Origin: Acidovorax sp. DW039
Lineage (GTDB): Bacteria > Pseudomonadota > Gammaproteobacteria > Burkholderiales > Burkholderiaceae_C
Length of the DNA stretch: 64,000 nt
Direction: 5' to 3'
Assembly (NCBI RefSeq): GCF_037101375.1
Contig: NZ_AP029019.1
Span: 4,219,501 to 4,283,500 of the forward strand
Shown here piece by piece: positions 35,368 to 42,890 of the stretch (positions are counted from its first letter, which is position 1; each line of letters begins with the position of its first letter). Position numbers and translations under genes: made by a program. The notes under the pieces were generated by a model. The model did no database searches. It saw nothing but the letters and a program-made list of their open reading frames with translations, and was not told where the DNA came from.

Positions 35368-35916
35368 CTACCGGCAACGCGCCCAGCGCCGCTTGCGTTG
35401 CAATGCGGGGGTGAGCCACAACAGTTGCACTGCGGCATAGCCCAGCACTGCCATCACCGCAGCCAGGGTGGGCAGACCAACCAGCAGCGGCGTGCCCAAA
35501 GCCTGGATCCATGTGGCCAAGGCCTGCACCGAGAAGTCCCCACCCGGCGCCATGCTGTGCCATGCAGGCAGTGACTGCTCGCCAGGCATCACCAGTGCCC
35601 CCAGGTAGAAAGCCAGGGCATACAGCGGCACCGTAGTGAGGGGATTGGTATAGAACGTGGCCACTCCTCCCGCCACGATGTTGCCCCGCAGCCAGGCGCA
35701 GACCAGCAAAGTGCCCGGTATCTGCAGCGGCCCTGGGATCAGGCCGCAGAACATGCCGGCAGCCACGCCCCGTGCCAAGGGCTGGCGCTGAAAGCGAAAC
35801 AGCGCCCGCTGCTCCAGCCAGGGCTGGAAGCGGGCGAGTGGGCTTCGCTCAAGCCGCTCACGCACCTGCGGTTCCAGCCCTCTGAGCCAGCGGCGCAGGG
35901 AGCACAGTGCCTGCAT
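35368..35916 (-). CDS. DUF2062 membrane protein
   Basis: A 182-residue integral membrane protein of the DUF2062 family. The signature is FRFQRQPLARGVAAGMFCGLIPGPLQIPGTLLVCAWLRGNIVAGGVATFYTNPLTTVPLYALAF, with further helices near the C-terminus. The family is uncharacterised. Part of a reverse-strand run with a 53-codon membrane protein and TerC, 12 bp downstream of the former, so the three are probably cotranscribed. Confidence 0.87.
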   Translation of the reverse strand: MQALCSLRRWLRGLEPQVRERLERSPLARFQPWLEQRALFRFQRQPLARGVAAGMFCGLIPGPLQIPGTLLVCAWLRGNIVAGGVATFYTNPLTTVPLYALAFYLGALVMPGEQSLPAWHSMAPGGDFSVQALATWIQALGTPLLVGLPTLAAVMAVLGYAAVQLLWLTPALQRKRRWARCR

Positions 35917-35928
35917 CCGTGCGCCCCC

Positions 35929-36090
35929 TCAACTTGCCAGCACAGCCGCTGCTGTGCCAGCACCCCAGAGGGCTGTGAGTGCTGCCAGCAAGCCCACATC
36001 GCGGGGTTCGTTGCCAGCCCACCGGGCAGTGATGGTGGCCAGCACCAGGGCCACCAGCATGCAGACCATTACCGATTCAATGATGTCCAT
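35929..36090 (-). CDS. Small two-helix membrane protein, 53 residues
   Basis: A 53-codon frame between terC and the DUF2062 gene: MDIIESVMVCMLVALVLATITARWAG followed by a charged turn NEPRDV and a second hydrophobic stretch LLAALTALWGAGTAAAVLA. A GGAG six bases before the ATG supports translation. It overlaps no other gene. No family is recognised; the layout suggests a small subunit or helper of the membrane proteins on either side. Confidence 0.55.
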   Translation of the reverse strand: MDIIESVMVCMLVALVLATITARWAGNEPRDVGLLAALTALWGAGTAAAVLAS

Positions 36091-36109
36091 GGTGTGCTCC
36101 AGGCTCGCT

Positions 36110-37093
36110 TTATTCCTTGGGGGGCAAAGCAGCAGGCTGGCCATGGGCACTCTCGCCGGAGGTGCGCAGCGACAGGATCACGGACCCAGCGATCAGCGAT
36201 GCTGTCACCAGCAGCGCGTAGCCGATCGGTATCTTGTAGAAGTCGATCATCAGCATCTTCGCGCCAATGAACACCAGCACCAGAGCCAGGCCGTAAGCCA
36301 GCAGATGGAAGCGGTTGGCCAGGTCTGCCAGCAGGAAGTACAGCGCACGCAAGCCCAAAATCGCAAAGATGTTGGCGGTCAGCACGATGAACGGATCGCT
36401 GGTGATCGCGAAGATCGCCGGGATGCTGTCCACCGCGAAGATGATGTCGGTGGTGCCGATCAGCACCAGCACCACGAACAGCGGTGTGAAGTGCTTGACG
36501 CCGTTGACCATGGTGGAGAGCTTTTCGCCATCAAACTGGTCGGTGATGCGGATGCGCTTCTTCAGGAGCTTGAGCACCGGATTGGTCGCAATGTCAGGCT
36601 CCTGCCCGGCTGCAAACCACATCTTCACGCCAGTGATGACGAGGAAAGCACCGAACACATACAGCAGCCAGTGGAACGTGGCCAGCAGCCAGGCCCCGAC
36701 CAGGATGAGCAGCGTGCGCAGCACGATGGCGCCGATGATGCCAATGATGAGAGCGCGCTTCTGGTACTGGGGCGGCACAGCAAAGTAGCTGAACAGCATC
36801 AGGAACACAAAGATGTTGTCCACCGAGAGGCTCTTCTCGACCAGATACCCGGTGATGAACTGCATGGACACCGTATTGGCCACGGTGCGCCCCTGCGTAC
36901 CGTCGAGATACCACCAGAGGATGGCAACAAATACAAATGCGAGCGAGAACCACAGAATGCTCCACCGCAGCGCCTCACCCATGGTCACCTTGTGGGCGCC
37001 CTGGCGCTCCATGACCAGCAAGTCGATGCCAATAGCCACCACCACAAAGATGGCGAACCCCGCCCACATCCACCAGGTTCCTATCGTTTCCAT
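36110..37093 (-). CDS. TerC family integral membrane protein
   Basis: A 327-residue TerC/Alx-type membrane protein, related to metal exporters in other bacteria. Landmarks: LVEKSLSVDNIFVFLMLFSYFAVP, LLVFIGAKM..., and VLIGTTDIIFAVDSIPAIFAITSDPFIVLTANIFAILGLRALYF, which carry the conserved acidic residues. ATG 37093 has AAGGAG upstream. The 5' leader holds a 7-bp stem (TCTGCCC at 37114 and GGGCAGA at 37139) but no recognisable manganese riboswitch. It diverges from the LysR gene. Likely a metal ion, possibly manganese, exporter. Confidence 0.92.
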   Translation of the reverse strand: METIGTWWMWAGFAIFVVVAIGIDLLVMERQGAHKVTMGEALRWSILWFSLAFVFVAILWWYLDGTQGRTVANTVSMQFITGYLVEKSLSVDNIFVFLMLFSYFAVPPQYQKRALIIGIIGAIVLRTLLILVGAWLLATFHWLLYVFGAFLVITGVKMWFAAGQEPDIATNPVLKLLKKRIRITDQFDGEKLSTMVNGVKHFTPLFVVLVLIGTTDIIFAVDSIPAIFAITSDPFIVLTANIFAILGLRALYFLLADLANRFHLLAYGLALVLVFIGAKMLMIDFYKIPIGYALLVTASLIAGSVILSLRTSGESAHGQPAALPPKE

Positions 37094-37204
37094 AAGCCTT
37101 CTCCTTTGATTTGTCTGCCCACCAAGCTCCCTCAACAGGGGCAGAGACAGAAGCGCACTGTAGGGACGGAATGCATTCTTAAAAACCTGTCATATCGGTA
37201 GTAT

Positions 37205-37225
37205 TGGTTCGGTTTTTACGAACCA
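37205..37225. promoter_or_regulatory. LysR-type box candidate between terC and the LysR gene
   Basis: TGGTTCG (37205-37211) and CGAACCA (37219-37225), a perfect 7-bp inverted repeat with a 7-bp spacer, contain a T-N11-A pattern as in LysR operators. It lies in the divergent intergenic region. Confidence 0.45.
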
Positions 37226-37278
37226 TCTGCATACTTCGATACCATCTGCGCTCACCACAGTGTTACTGCGAGCCCATC

Positions 37279-38175
37279 ATGAGCCAGAGCTTCAATTACC
37301 GCCATCTGTATTACTTCTGGGTCGTGGCCAAAGAAGGCGGCATTGCGCGCGCAGCAGAGCGGCTGGACATGGCGGTGCAAACCATCAGCGCGCAGGTGAG
37401 AGAGCTGGAGAAGTCGCTCGGAGCCACACTTTTGCGCATGGAAGGCCGCAACCTGGTTCTGACCGATGCCGGGGTGGCAGCGTTGCACGAAGCTGACCAC
37501 ATCTTTGCCCTGGGAGAGCAGCTGCCCCACCGTGTGCGCGAAGCCGCATCGGGCCCCACGCTGCGGCTGAACCTGGGCATTTCGGACGGCATTGCCAAAC
37601 TGGCGGTGCACCGCCTGCTCACCCCGGTGCTGGACGAGCCCCACCTCAAGCTGCTGTGCCATGAAGGAGAGTTCCAGCCCCTGCTGGGTGAACTGGCCAT
37701 GCACAAGCTGGACGCGGTGCTGGCAGACCGGCCTGCTCCGCCCAATCCAGCCCTTAAAACCACCAGCCAGTTGCTCAGCACCAGCGCCGTGGCCTGGTAC
37801 GCCCCCACCGGGTGGGCCGAAGCGGCCACTGCGTCCTTCCCTCGCAGCCTGGCGCAGGTGCCCGTGCTTTTGCCAACCGAACACGCAGCGATGCGCGCAC
37901 GCATCGATCACTGGCTGGAGCGGGAGAAGATCCGCCCGCGCATCGCCGGAGAGTTTGAGGACAGCGCATTGCTGAGCACTTTTGCATCCACCGGCATGGG
38001 TGTGATGCCCGCGCCTGTCTTCCTGGGAGAGCATTTGCGAACCACCCACGGGCTGGTGCAAGTGGGCGTCACGCCCGAAGTGGAAGAGCACTTTCACCTC
38101 ATCTACAGCGCCCGCAAGGTCATGCACCCCCTGCTGCTGCGTCTGCTGGGTCAAGCGCAAGCCACCTCGGCTTGA
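37279..38175 (+). CDS. LysR family regulator, NhaR-like
   Basis: A 298-residue LysR regulator whose N-terminus (NYRHLYYFWVVAKEGGIARAAERLDMAVQTISAQVRELEKSLGATLLRMEGRNLVLTDAG) is of the NhaR type. The effector domain follows (residues 90-298). NhaR in E. coli senses sodium and activates an antiporter. Here it diverges from terC, suggesting control of that membrane gene. ATG 37279 is chosen; upstream frame codons include the operator region. Its 3' side opens into the DnaA-box repeat array. Confidence 0.85.
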   Translation: MSQSFNYRHLYYFWVVAKEGGIARAAERLDMAVQTISAQVRELEKSLGATLLRMEGRNLVLTDAGVAALHEADHIFALGEQLPHRVREAASGPTLRLNLGISDGIAKLAVHRLLTPVLDEPHLKLLCHEGEFQPLLGELAMHKLDAVLADRPAPPNPALKTTSQLLSTSAVAWYAPTGWAEAATASFPRSLAQVPVLLPTEHAAMRARIDHWLEREKIRPRIAGEFEDSALLSTFASTGMGVMPAPVFLGEHLRTTHGLVQVGVTPEVEEHFHLIYSARKVMHPLLLRLLGQAQATSA

Positions 38176-38394
38176 CTGGACTTGAGTTGGCTTGACTTTG
38201 ACTCAGTTACACACACTCCTGGCCGTCCCGCTCACTTCCAAGGAACATGACAGCGGCGCGACTGTCATTTTCTTGGAGCAGCCGTAAGTGGTTGATTTAT
38301 ATAGACACACCCGAACTGCCTGTTTGACGGGCAACGAACCGGAGGCCCGTATTTTCAAGGGCTGGCGAGGGGTCCACACGGGATATCAACAAAG

Positions 38395-38403
38395 TTATCC
38401 ACA
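38395..38403 (+). promoter_or_regulatory. DnaA box, unit 1
   Basis: TTATCCACA, perfect consensus, preceded by CAACAAAG. It lies 104 nt after the unit 1 motif start. Confidence 0.8.
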
Positions 38404-38435
38404 GAAATTTTGAATTTCTTGGAAAAGTCACAGCA

Positions 38436-38448
38436 AATCAAGCACTTG
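38436..38448 (+). promoter_or_regulatory. IHF consensus, unit 1
   Basis: AATCAAGCACTTG matches the IHF consensus WATCAANNNNTTR exactly and begins 41 nt after the start of the unit 1 DnaA box. Confidence 0.55.
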
Positions 38449-38709
38449 CGCGCCGAAATGCAGACTCCACTCCAAAAAATAGCGCTATCTGGACTGCTAT
38501 CACTTCAGTAGCCCTCTTGACTTGTGCACACAAAAATAGCAGCGACAGCTCTGGATGTCAGCCCTCCGCTTACCATAAAAATTGCGCCCAAAAATCGTTC
38601 AGATAGTTGATTCATAAGGATTTTTTGCTGCTGCCCAATCCGTGGGCAATCTGTCAAAAGCCTTGTCCCATGCGGGTTTGGCGCAGGTAGCTACAGGCTG
38701 TCAACAAAG

Positions 38710-38718
38710 TTATCCACA
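38710..38718 (+). promoter_or_regulatory. DnaA box, unit 2
   Basis: TTATCCACA preceded by CAACAAAG, 104 nt after the unit 2 motif start. Confidence 0.8.
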
Positions 38719-38901
38719 AAAATTTGGGGCAACTGTGAAAAAACCCGCCAAGAAAAGGCAGAGTCGCCAGAAACTGCGTGAGCCAAGGGTTTGGGCGATA
38801 TGCTGTGATGCATTCCCAAAAATCGGCTCCAGGTACCGGCGCGCTTTCCATGCGCGGGCCTTTGAGCCTGTGACTTCGCTGCTCCATCCAAGCCATTACC
38901 C

Positions 38902-40482
38902 ATGTCCTCACCTGCCTCGTTATGGAGTCCTTTGCGCCAGCCCGCTTTCCGGGGGCTTTGGGTGTGCGGAGGCGTCTTCTTCATTGGCAATGGCATGCAG
39001 GCCATGGCTGCGGCGTGGTTGATGGTGGAGTTGACGGGCTCATCCTTTCTGGCTGCCCTCGTGCAAACGGCCGTGTTTCTGCCCATGTTTCTGCTGGCGC
39101 TGCCCGCCGGGGTTCTGGCCGACACCAACGACCGGCGGCGACTGATCTCTGGCGCGCTGGTCGCGCAGACAGCCGCCTTCGCGCTGCTGACCTTGCTCGT
39201 GTTGGCGGGCTGGGGCGGCCCTGCCACCGTGCTGCTGCTGGTGTTTGTGGGCGGGTGCTGCACCGCCATGCTGACGCCCGCGTGGAACTCCTCCGTGATC
39301 GACCCCGTGCCGCGCGACGAGTGGCCGCAAGCCATCACCGCCGTCAGCATCGCCTACAACGCTGCGCGTGCGGTGGGCCCCACGCTCGCCGGTCTGGTGT
39401 TTGCCCAGTTGGGCGCTGGCTGGGTCTTTGCCATTTCGGTACTGTCCACGCTGGTGATGTGGTGGTCCATCCGCCGCTGGCCTCCGCGTGCGCACCCGCC
39501 GTCCAGGCTGCCAGCAGAGCGGCTGTGGGGCGGCATGCTCAGCGGCTTGCGATTTGCCTGGCACTCCCGAATCGTCCTGGCCCAGTTGGTGCGGGTGATG
39601 GCCTTTGGTGCCGGAGGCTCCGCCCTGTGGGCGCTGTTGCCGGTGATTGCCCAGCGCCAACTGGGCACCGGCGCACCGGGTTTTGGCCTGCTGATGGGAT
39701 GCCTGGGCACTGGTGCCGTCGTGATCGGGCTGTATCTTGGCCGCCTGCGCGCGCGCTTTGGCATGGAAGGCATTGTGGGCGCGGCAGGTATTGTGTTTGC
39801 TGCAGCCATGCTGGTGGCCGCTTTCACCCACGTGCCGTGGGTGGTGTACATCGCCATGCTGTTTGCGGGGGCGGCCTGGATGTCTGCCATGGCCACCTTC
39901 AACACTGCCACCCAGGCCAGTGCCCCGCAATGGGTGCGTTCGCGAGCTGTGGCCATGCACATGGTGGCGGCGCTGGGAGCTTTCGCGATCGGCTCGGCAT
40001 TCTGGGGGGCGGCTTCAGACATCCTGGGCCTGACCCCCACGCTGTGCATTGCAGCCGCAGTAACGGGTGCCGGGTTGCTGCTGGCACGCCCCCTGCCGCT
40101 GCGCATGGGTGCCCTGCACGAAGTGACACAGGCCACACCCTGGGATGACCTGTTCATCGAGGCAGAGCCCCACCCTGAAGCGGGCCCGGTGGCAGTGGAG
40201 ATTGGCTATCGCATACGGCCCGGAACGGATGCTGAATTTCTGGAATGCGTGAGCCAGCTCAAAGCTCCGCGCCGCCGGGACGGAGCCACCTTCTGGCGCG
40301 TGTACAAAGACCTGGGCGTTCCCTCCCGTTACGTGGAGCGCTTTATCGTCGAATCCTGGGCGGACTACCTGCACCAGCGCGCCCGGGCCACAGTGGCCGA
40401 TCAGGCGCTGGAAACCGAAGTGAGGGCCTTCCTCGCGCCCGGAGAAACCACCAGCATGTCGCACTACATCGCCGAGCGCTGA
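38902..40482 (+). CDS. MFS transporter (MFS_3 type) with C-terminal extension
   Basis: A 526-residue major facilitator related to the EntS/MFS_3 group. Twelve helices fill residues 1-405, with the inter-helix motif AGVLADTNDRRRLI. A soluble C-terminal tail (about 130 residues, from VTQATPWDDLFIEAEPHPEAGPVAVEIGYRIRPGTDAEFLECVSQL) resembles a small ferredoxin-like/ABM-type domain seen in this subfamily. Start ATG at 38902 follows a weak AAGCCA. It lies between the two DnaA-box arrays. Substrate unknown. Confidence 0.87.
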   Translation: MSSPASLWSPLRQPAFRGLWVCGGVFFIGNGMQAMAAAWLMVELTGSSFLAALVQTAVFLPMFLLALPAGVLADTNDRRRLISGALVAQTAAFALLTLLVLAGWGGPATVLLLVFVGGCCTAMLTPAWNSSVIDPVPRDEWPQAITAVSIAYNAARAVGPTLAGLVFAQLGAGWVFAISVLSTLVMWWSIRRWPPRAHPPSRLPAERLWGGMLSGLRFAWHSRIVLAQLVRVMAFGAGGSALWALLPVIAQRQLGTGAPGFGLLMGCLGTGAVVIGLYLGRLRARFGMEGIVGAAGIVFAAAMLVAAFTHVPWVVYIAMLFAGAAWMSAMATFNTATQASAPQWVRSRAVAMHMVAALGAFAIGSAFWGAASDILGLTPTLCIAAAVTGAGLLLARPLPLRMGALHEVTQATPWDDLFIEAEPHPEAGPVAVEIGYRIRPGTDAEFLECVSQLKAPRRRDGATFWRVYKDLGVPSRYVERFIVESWADYLHQRARATVADQALETEVRAFLAPGETTSMSHYIAER

Positions 40483-40521
40483 CACACCAGTCAGTACGGC
40501 GGTCTCCTGCGACAGGCTTCG

Positions 40522-40634
40522 GAGCGGCTGACACAACCCAGCGAAGCGGCCCTGGCTAGGCGTTCCGTCGAAGGCAGTACAAGCAGTACGACAAGACGGA
40601 ACAACGACGCCAGGGAGGTTGTGTTAGCCGCTCT
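40522..40634 (+). repeat. 112-bp near-palindromic element, copy 2
   Basis: 113 bp, with ends GAGCGGCTGACACAACC and GGTTGTGTTAGCCGCTC (16 of 17 complementary). Inside, CCCTGGC, GTTCCGTC and their complements GACGGAAC and GCCAGGG make most of the element self-complementary. It lies 39 bp downstream of the MFS gene. Confidence 0.88.
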
Positions 40635-40717
40635 TATCACAGAGCGCCCGCGCAGTTTCTGCGCTGGCGCAAACGCAGGCATGACAAGCAGGCCATGCAG
40701 CCTGCGACAATTCACCC

Positions 40718-41833
40718 ATGAGCTACGCCCCACTTTCCAACGACACCTTCCTGCGCGCCTGCCGCCGCCAGGCTACCGACTACACCCCTCTGTGGCTCAT
40801 GCGCCAGGCGGGCCGTTACCTGCCCGAGTACAAGGCCACGCGCGCCAAGGCCGGCAGCTTCATGGGGCTGGCTACCCATGTGGACTACGCGACCGAAGTC
40901 ACTCTGCAGCCGCTGGACCGTTTCCCGCTGGACGCTGCCATTCTTTTCAGCGACATCCTCACGGTGCCGGACGCGATGGGCCTGGGCCTGTCTTTTGCGG
41001 AAGGTGAAGGCCCCCGCTTTGCCAAGGTGGTGCGCGACGAAGCCGCCGTAGCCGAACTGGCCGTGCCCGACATGAGCAAGCTGCGCTACGTGTTTGACGC
41101 GGTGACCAGCATCCGCAAGGCGCTGAACGGTCGCGTGCCGCTCATCGGCTTCTCGGGCAGCCCCTGGACGCTGGCCTGCTACATGGTCGAGGGCAAAGGC
41201 AGCGACGACTACCGGCTGGTCAAAAGCCTGATGTATGCCCGCCCAGATCTGATGCACCGCATCCTGGCCGTGAACGCCGATGCCGTAGCCGCTTACCTGA
41301 ACGCCCAGATTGATGCAGGTGCACAGGCCGTGATGGTGTTTGACAGCTGGGGCGGCGTGCTGGCCGATGGCTGCTTCCAGGATTTCAGCTTGGCCTACAC
41401 CCGGCGCGTGCTGGCGCAGCTCAAGCGCACCGGCGCAGATGGCACCGACGTGCCGCGCATCGTCTTCACCAAGGGCGGCGGTATCTGGCTTGATGACATG
41501 AAAGACCTGGACTGCGAGGTACTCGGTCTGGACTGGACCGCCAACCTGGGCAAGGCCCGCGCACTGGTGGGCGGTCAGGTCGGCGGCCCTGGCAAGGCAC
41601 TGCAAGGCAATATCGACCCCAATGTGCTGTTTGCACCGCCCGAGCAGATTGCCCAGCAGGTGCGCCATGTGCTGGACAGCTTTGGCACACCCCACACTGA
41701 CCGCACCACTACAGGCCCCACACACATCTTCAACCTGGGCCACGGCATCAGCCAATTCACTCCGCCGGAGCATGTGGCAGCGCTGGTGGAAACCGTGCAC
41801 AGCTACTCACGGGCCCAACGCAAAGCGGCCTGA
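40718..41833 (+). CDS. hemE: Uroporphyrinogen decarboxylase
   Basis: A 371-residue enzyme removing the four acetate carboxyls of uroporphyrinogen III to give coproporphyrinogen III in the heme pathway, in the cytosol. Diagnostic residues are [20 protein letters not shown] near residue 22 (the arginines that bind the substrate), [49 protein letters not shown] and [21 protein letters not shown]. Length matches the family. It is flanked on both sides by DnaA-box repeats and by priA downstream, and a terminator follows it. Confidence 0.97.
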   Translation: MSYAPLSNDTFLRACRRQATDYTPLWLMRQAGRYLPEYKATRAKAGSFMGLATHVDYATEVTLQPLDRFPLDAAILFSDILTVPDAMGLGLSFAEGEGPRFAKVVRDEAAVAELAVPDMSKLRYVFDAVTSIRKALNGRVPLIGFSGSPWTLACYMVEGKGSDDYRLVKSLMYARPDLMHRILAVNADAVAAYLNAQIDAGAQAVMVFDSWGGVLADGCFQDFSLAYTRRVLAQLKRTGADGTDVPRIVFTKGGGIWLDDMKDLDCEVLGLDWTANLGKARALVGGQVGGPGKALQGNIDPNVLFAPPEQIAQQVRHVLDSFGTPHTDRTTTGPTHIFNLGHGISQFTPPEHVAALVETVHSYSRAQRKAA

Positions 41834-41865
41834 CAGCCCCAACCATCCCCCTCCGCCCTGGCTGT

Positions 41866-41890
41866 GCCCCTGCGCAGCCGGGGCGTTTTT
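41866..41890 (+). terminator. Terminator after hemE
   Basis: GCCCC (41866-41870), a 9-nt loop, GGGGC (41880-41884) and a T run at 41886-41890. Confidence 0.65.
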
Positions 41891-42141
41891 CATGGGTGGC
41901 AGGCAAAACCGAGGAGAGGCAATTGGATTGAGTACCTCTCTGGTTGTACACAGCAACGGTGCATACAAAAAATTAACAAATACGCAGCACCAGTCGATTA
42001 AAAATTTTTCGATCAGTCGAACAATGCGCCGTAACCCATTGATTTGCAAGGCCCCTGCGCCCATGCCGATTTGATAGGCAACCTAACCAAACCCCGTTGT
42101 TTCAAGGGTTTGCGAGGGACACCCAATGGATATCAACAAAG

Positions 42142-42150
42142 TTATCCACA
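42142..42150 (+). promoter_or_regulatory. DnaA box, unit 3
   Basis: TTATCCACA preceded by CAACAAAG, 104 nt after the unit 3 motif start. Confidence 0.8.
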
Positions 42151-42181
42151 GAAAATTGGGATTTCTTCAAAAACCCCCGTG

Positions 42182-42194
42182 TATCAAGCACTTA
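42182..42194 (+). promoter_or_regulatory. IHF consensus, unit 3
   Basis: TATCAAGCACTTA matches WATCAANNNNTTR and begins 40 nt after the start of the unit 3 DnaA box, the same place as in unit 1. Confidence 0.55.
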
Positions 42195-42284
42195 GCGCGC
42201 TAAGCGCAAGTGCCACTCCAAGGGACGTTTCGGGCTGTGACAGACCATCGGGGAGAGGCCTCTTGACGGACAAGGCACTTGCAC

Positions 42285-42293
42285 TTATGCACA
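42285..42293 (+). promoter_or_regulatory. Secondary DnaA box between units 3 and 4
   Basis: TTATGCACA matches the relaxed DnaA consensus TTATNCACA and lies 84 nt before the unit 4 motif. Confidence 0.6.
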
Positions 42294-42471
42294 CCGACGG
42301 CGATGCGGTCCGCCAATTTTTTCGATGAGGCCCTATCACAGAAAAATCCCACAAAAATGGCTCAGATGATTGATTCATAAGGTTTTTTTCTGCTGCCCAT
42401 TTGCTAGGCATTCTGTTCAAAGCCTTGTGGGACATGGACTTAGCGCGGGTGGCTACAGGCTTTCAACAAAG

Positions 42472-42480
42472 TTATCCACA
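42472..42480 (+). promoter_or_regulatory. DnaA box, unit 4
   Basis: TTATCCACA preceded by CAACAAAG, 103 nt after the unit 4 motif start. Confidence 0.8.
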
Positions 42481-42777
42481 GAAAATTGGGAAGAGTGCAG
42501 CGCACTGAATCGGGGCGAAAGCAACCGCAATGAAGCGCGCGGCCTGCGTGACCAGAACATGGTATTGACAGGGTGCAAAAAATTCACTTGTACACACCAC
42601 AAGCCTGCCTCTGTGCGATGACTCCAGACTATGCGTCTAGCACAGTTTTTCAGCCCCAAAATGCTTCAGATCATTGATTTATAAGGAAATTTTCAGGCCT
42701 GCCTGTTTAGCAGGCAATCTGTACAAAGCCTTATCTGACGCGGGTTTGGCGCGGGTGGCTACAGGCTTTCAACAAAG

Positions 42778-42786
42778 TTATCCACA
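42778..42786 (+). promoter_or_regulatory. DnaA box, unit 5
   Basis: TTATCCACA preceded by CAACAAAG, 105 nt after the unit 5 motif start and 105 bp upstream of the priA start. Confidence 0.8.
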
Positions 42787-42890
42787 GAAAGTCTGAATGA
42801 CAGGCCCACAGACCGTGCAGCGGGCAGCTGAAGCACTCCGCAGCACAGCGACAATGGCGCTGTTTTGCCACCCAGCACGCCCCTCTTCTC

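Larger units (their letters stand above)
38176..38901. other. 726-bp gene-free region holding DnaA-box units 1 and 2
   Basis: No gene is seen. It is filled by two repeat units. Unit 1 begins at the AT-rich motif GTTGATTTAT (38291), unit 2 at GTTGATTCATAAGG (38606). Each has a perfect DnaA box 104 nt after the start of its motif. Degenerate boxes, TTACACACA (38207) and TTGTGCACA (38522), lie exactly 84 nt before each motif. Confidence 0.75.
41834..42890. other. 1057-bp gene-free region holding DnaA-box units 3, 4 and 5
   Basis: No gene is seen. Units begin at their AT-rich motifs: ATTGATTTGCAAGG (42038), ATTGATTCATAAGG (42369) and ATTGATTTATAAGG (42673). Perfect DnaA boxes lie 104, 103 and 105 nt downstream. 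Degenerate boxes TTGTACACA (41944), TTATGCACA (42285) and TTGTACACA (42588) lie 94, 84 and 85 nt before the motifs. Motifs GGCTACAGGCTTTCAACAAAG and a GGCA-ended stem-loop next to the DnaA box are also shared. Confidence 0.78.

Noticed and set aside
36110..37278. Manganese riboswitch (yybP-ykoY type) upstream of terC
   Set aside because: The leader has only a 7-bp hairpin; the conserved bulges of the riboswitch were not found.
38176..42890. CRISPR-like array from the regularly spaced repeats
   Set aside because: The units are about 300 bp long, degenerate and AT-rich, with DnaA boxes in one orientation. There are no identical 25-40 bp repeats and no cas genes.
38176..42890. Chromosomal origin (oriC) assigned outright
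   Set aside because: No dnaA, dnaN or gyrB is present, and betaproteobacterial origins are usually beside dnaA. Skew cannot be calculated here, so origin-like remains only an inference.
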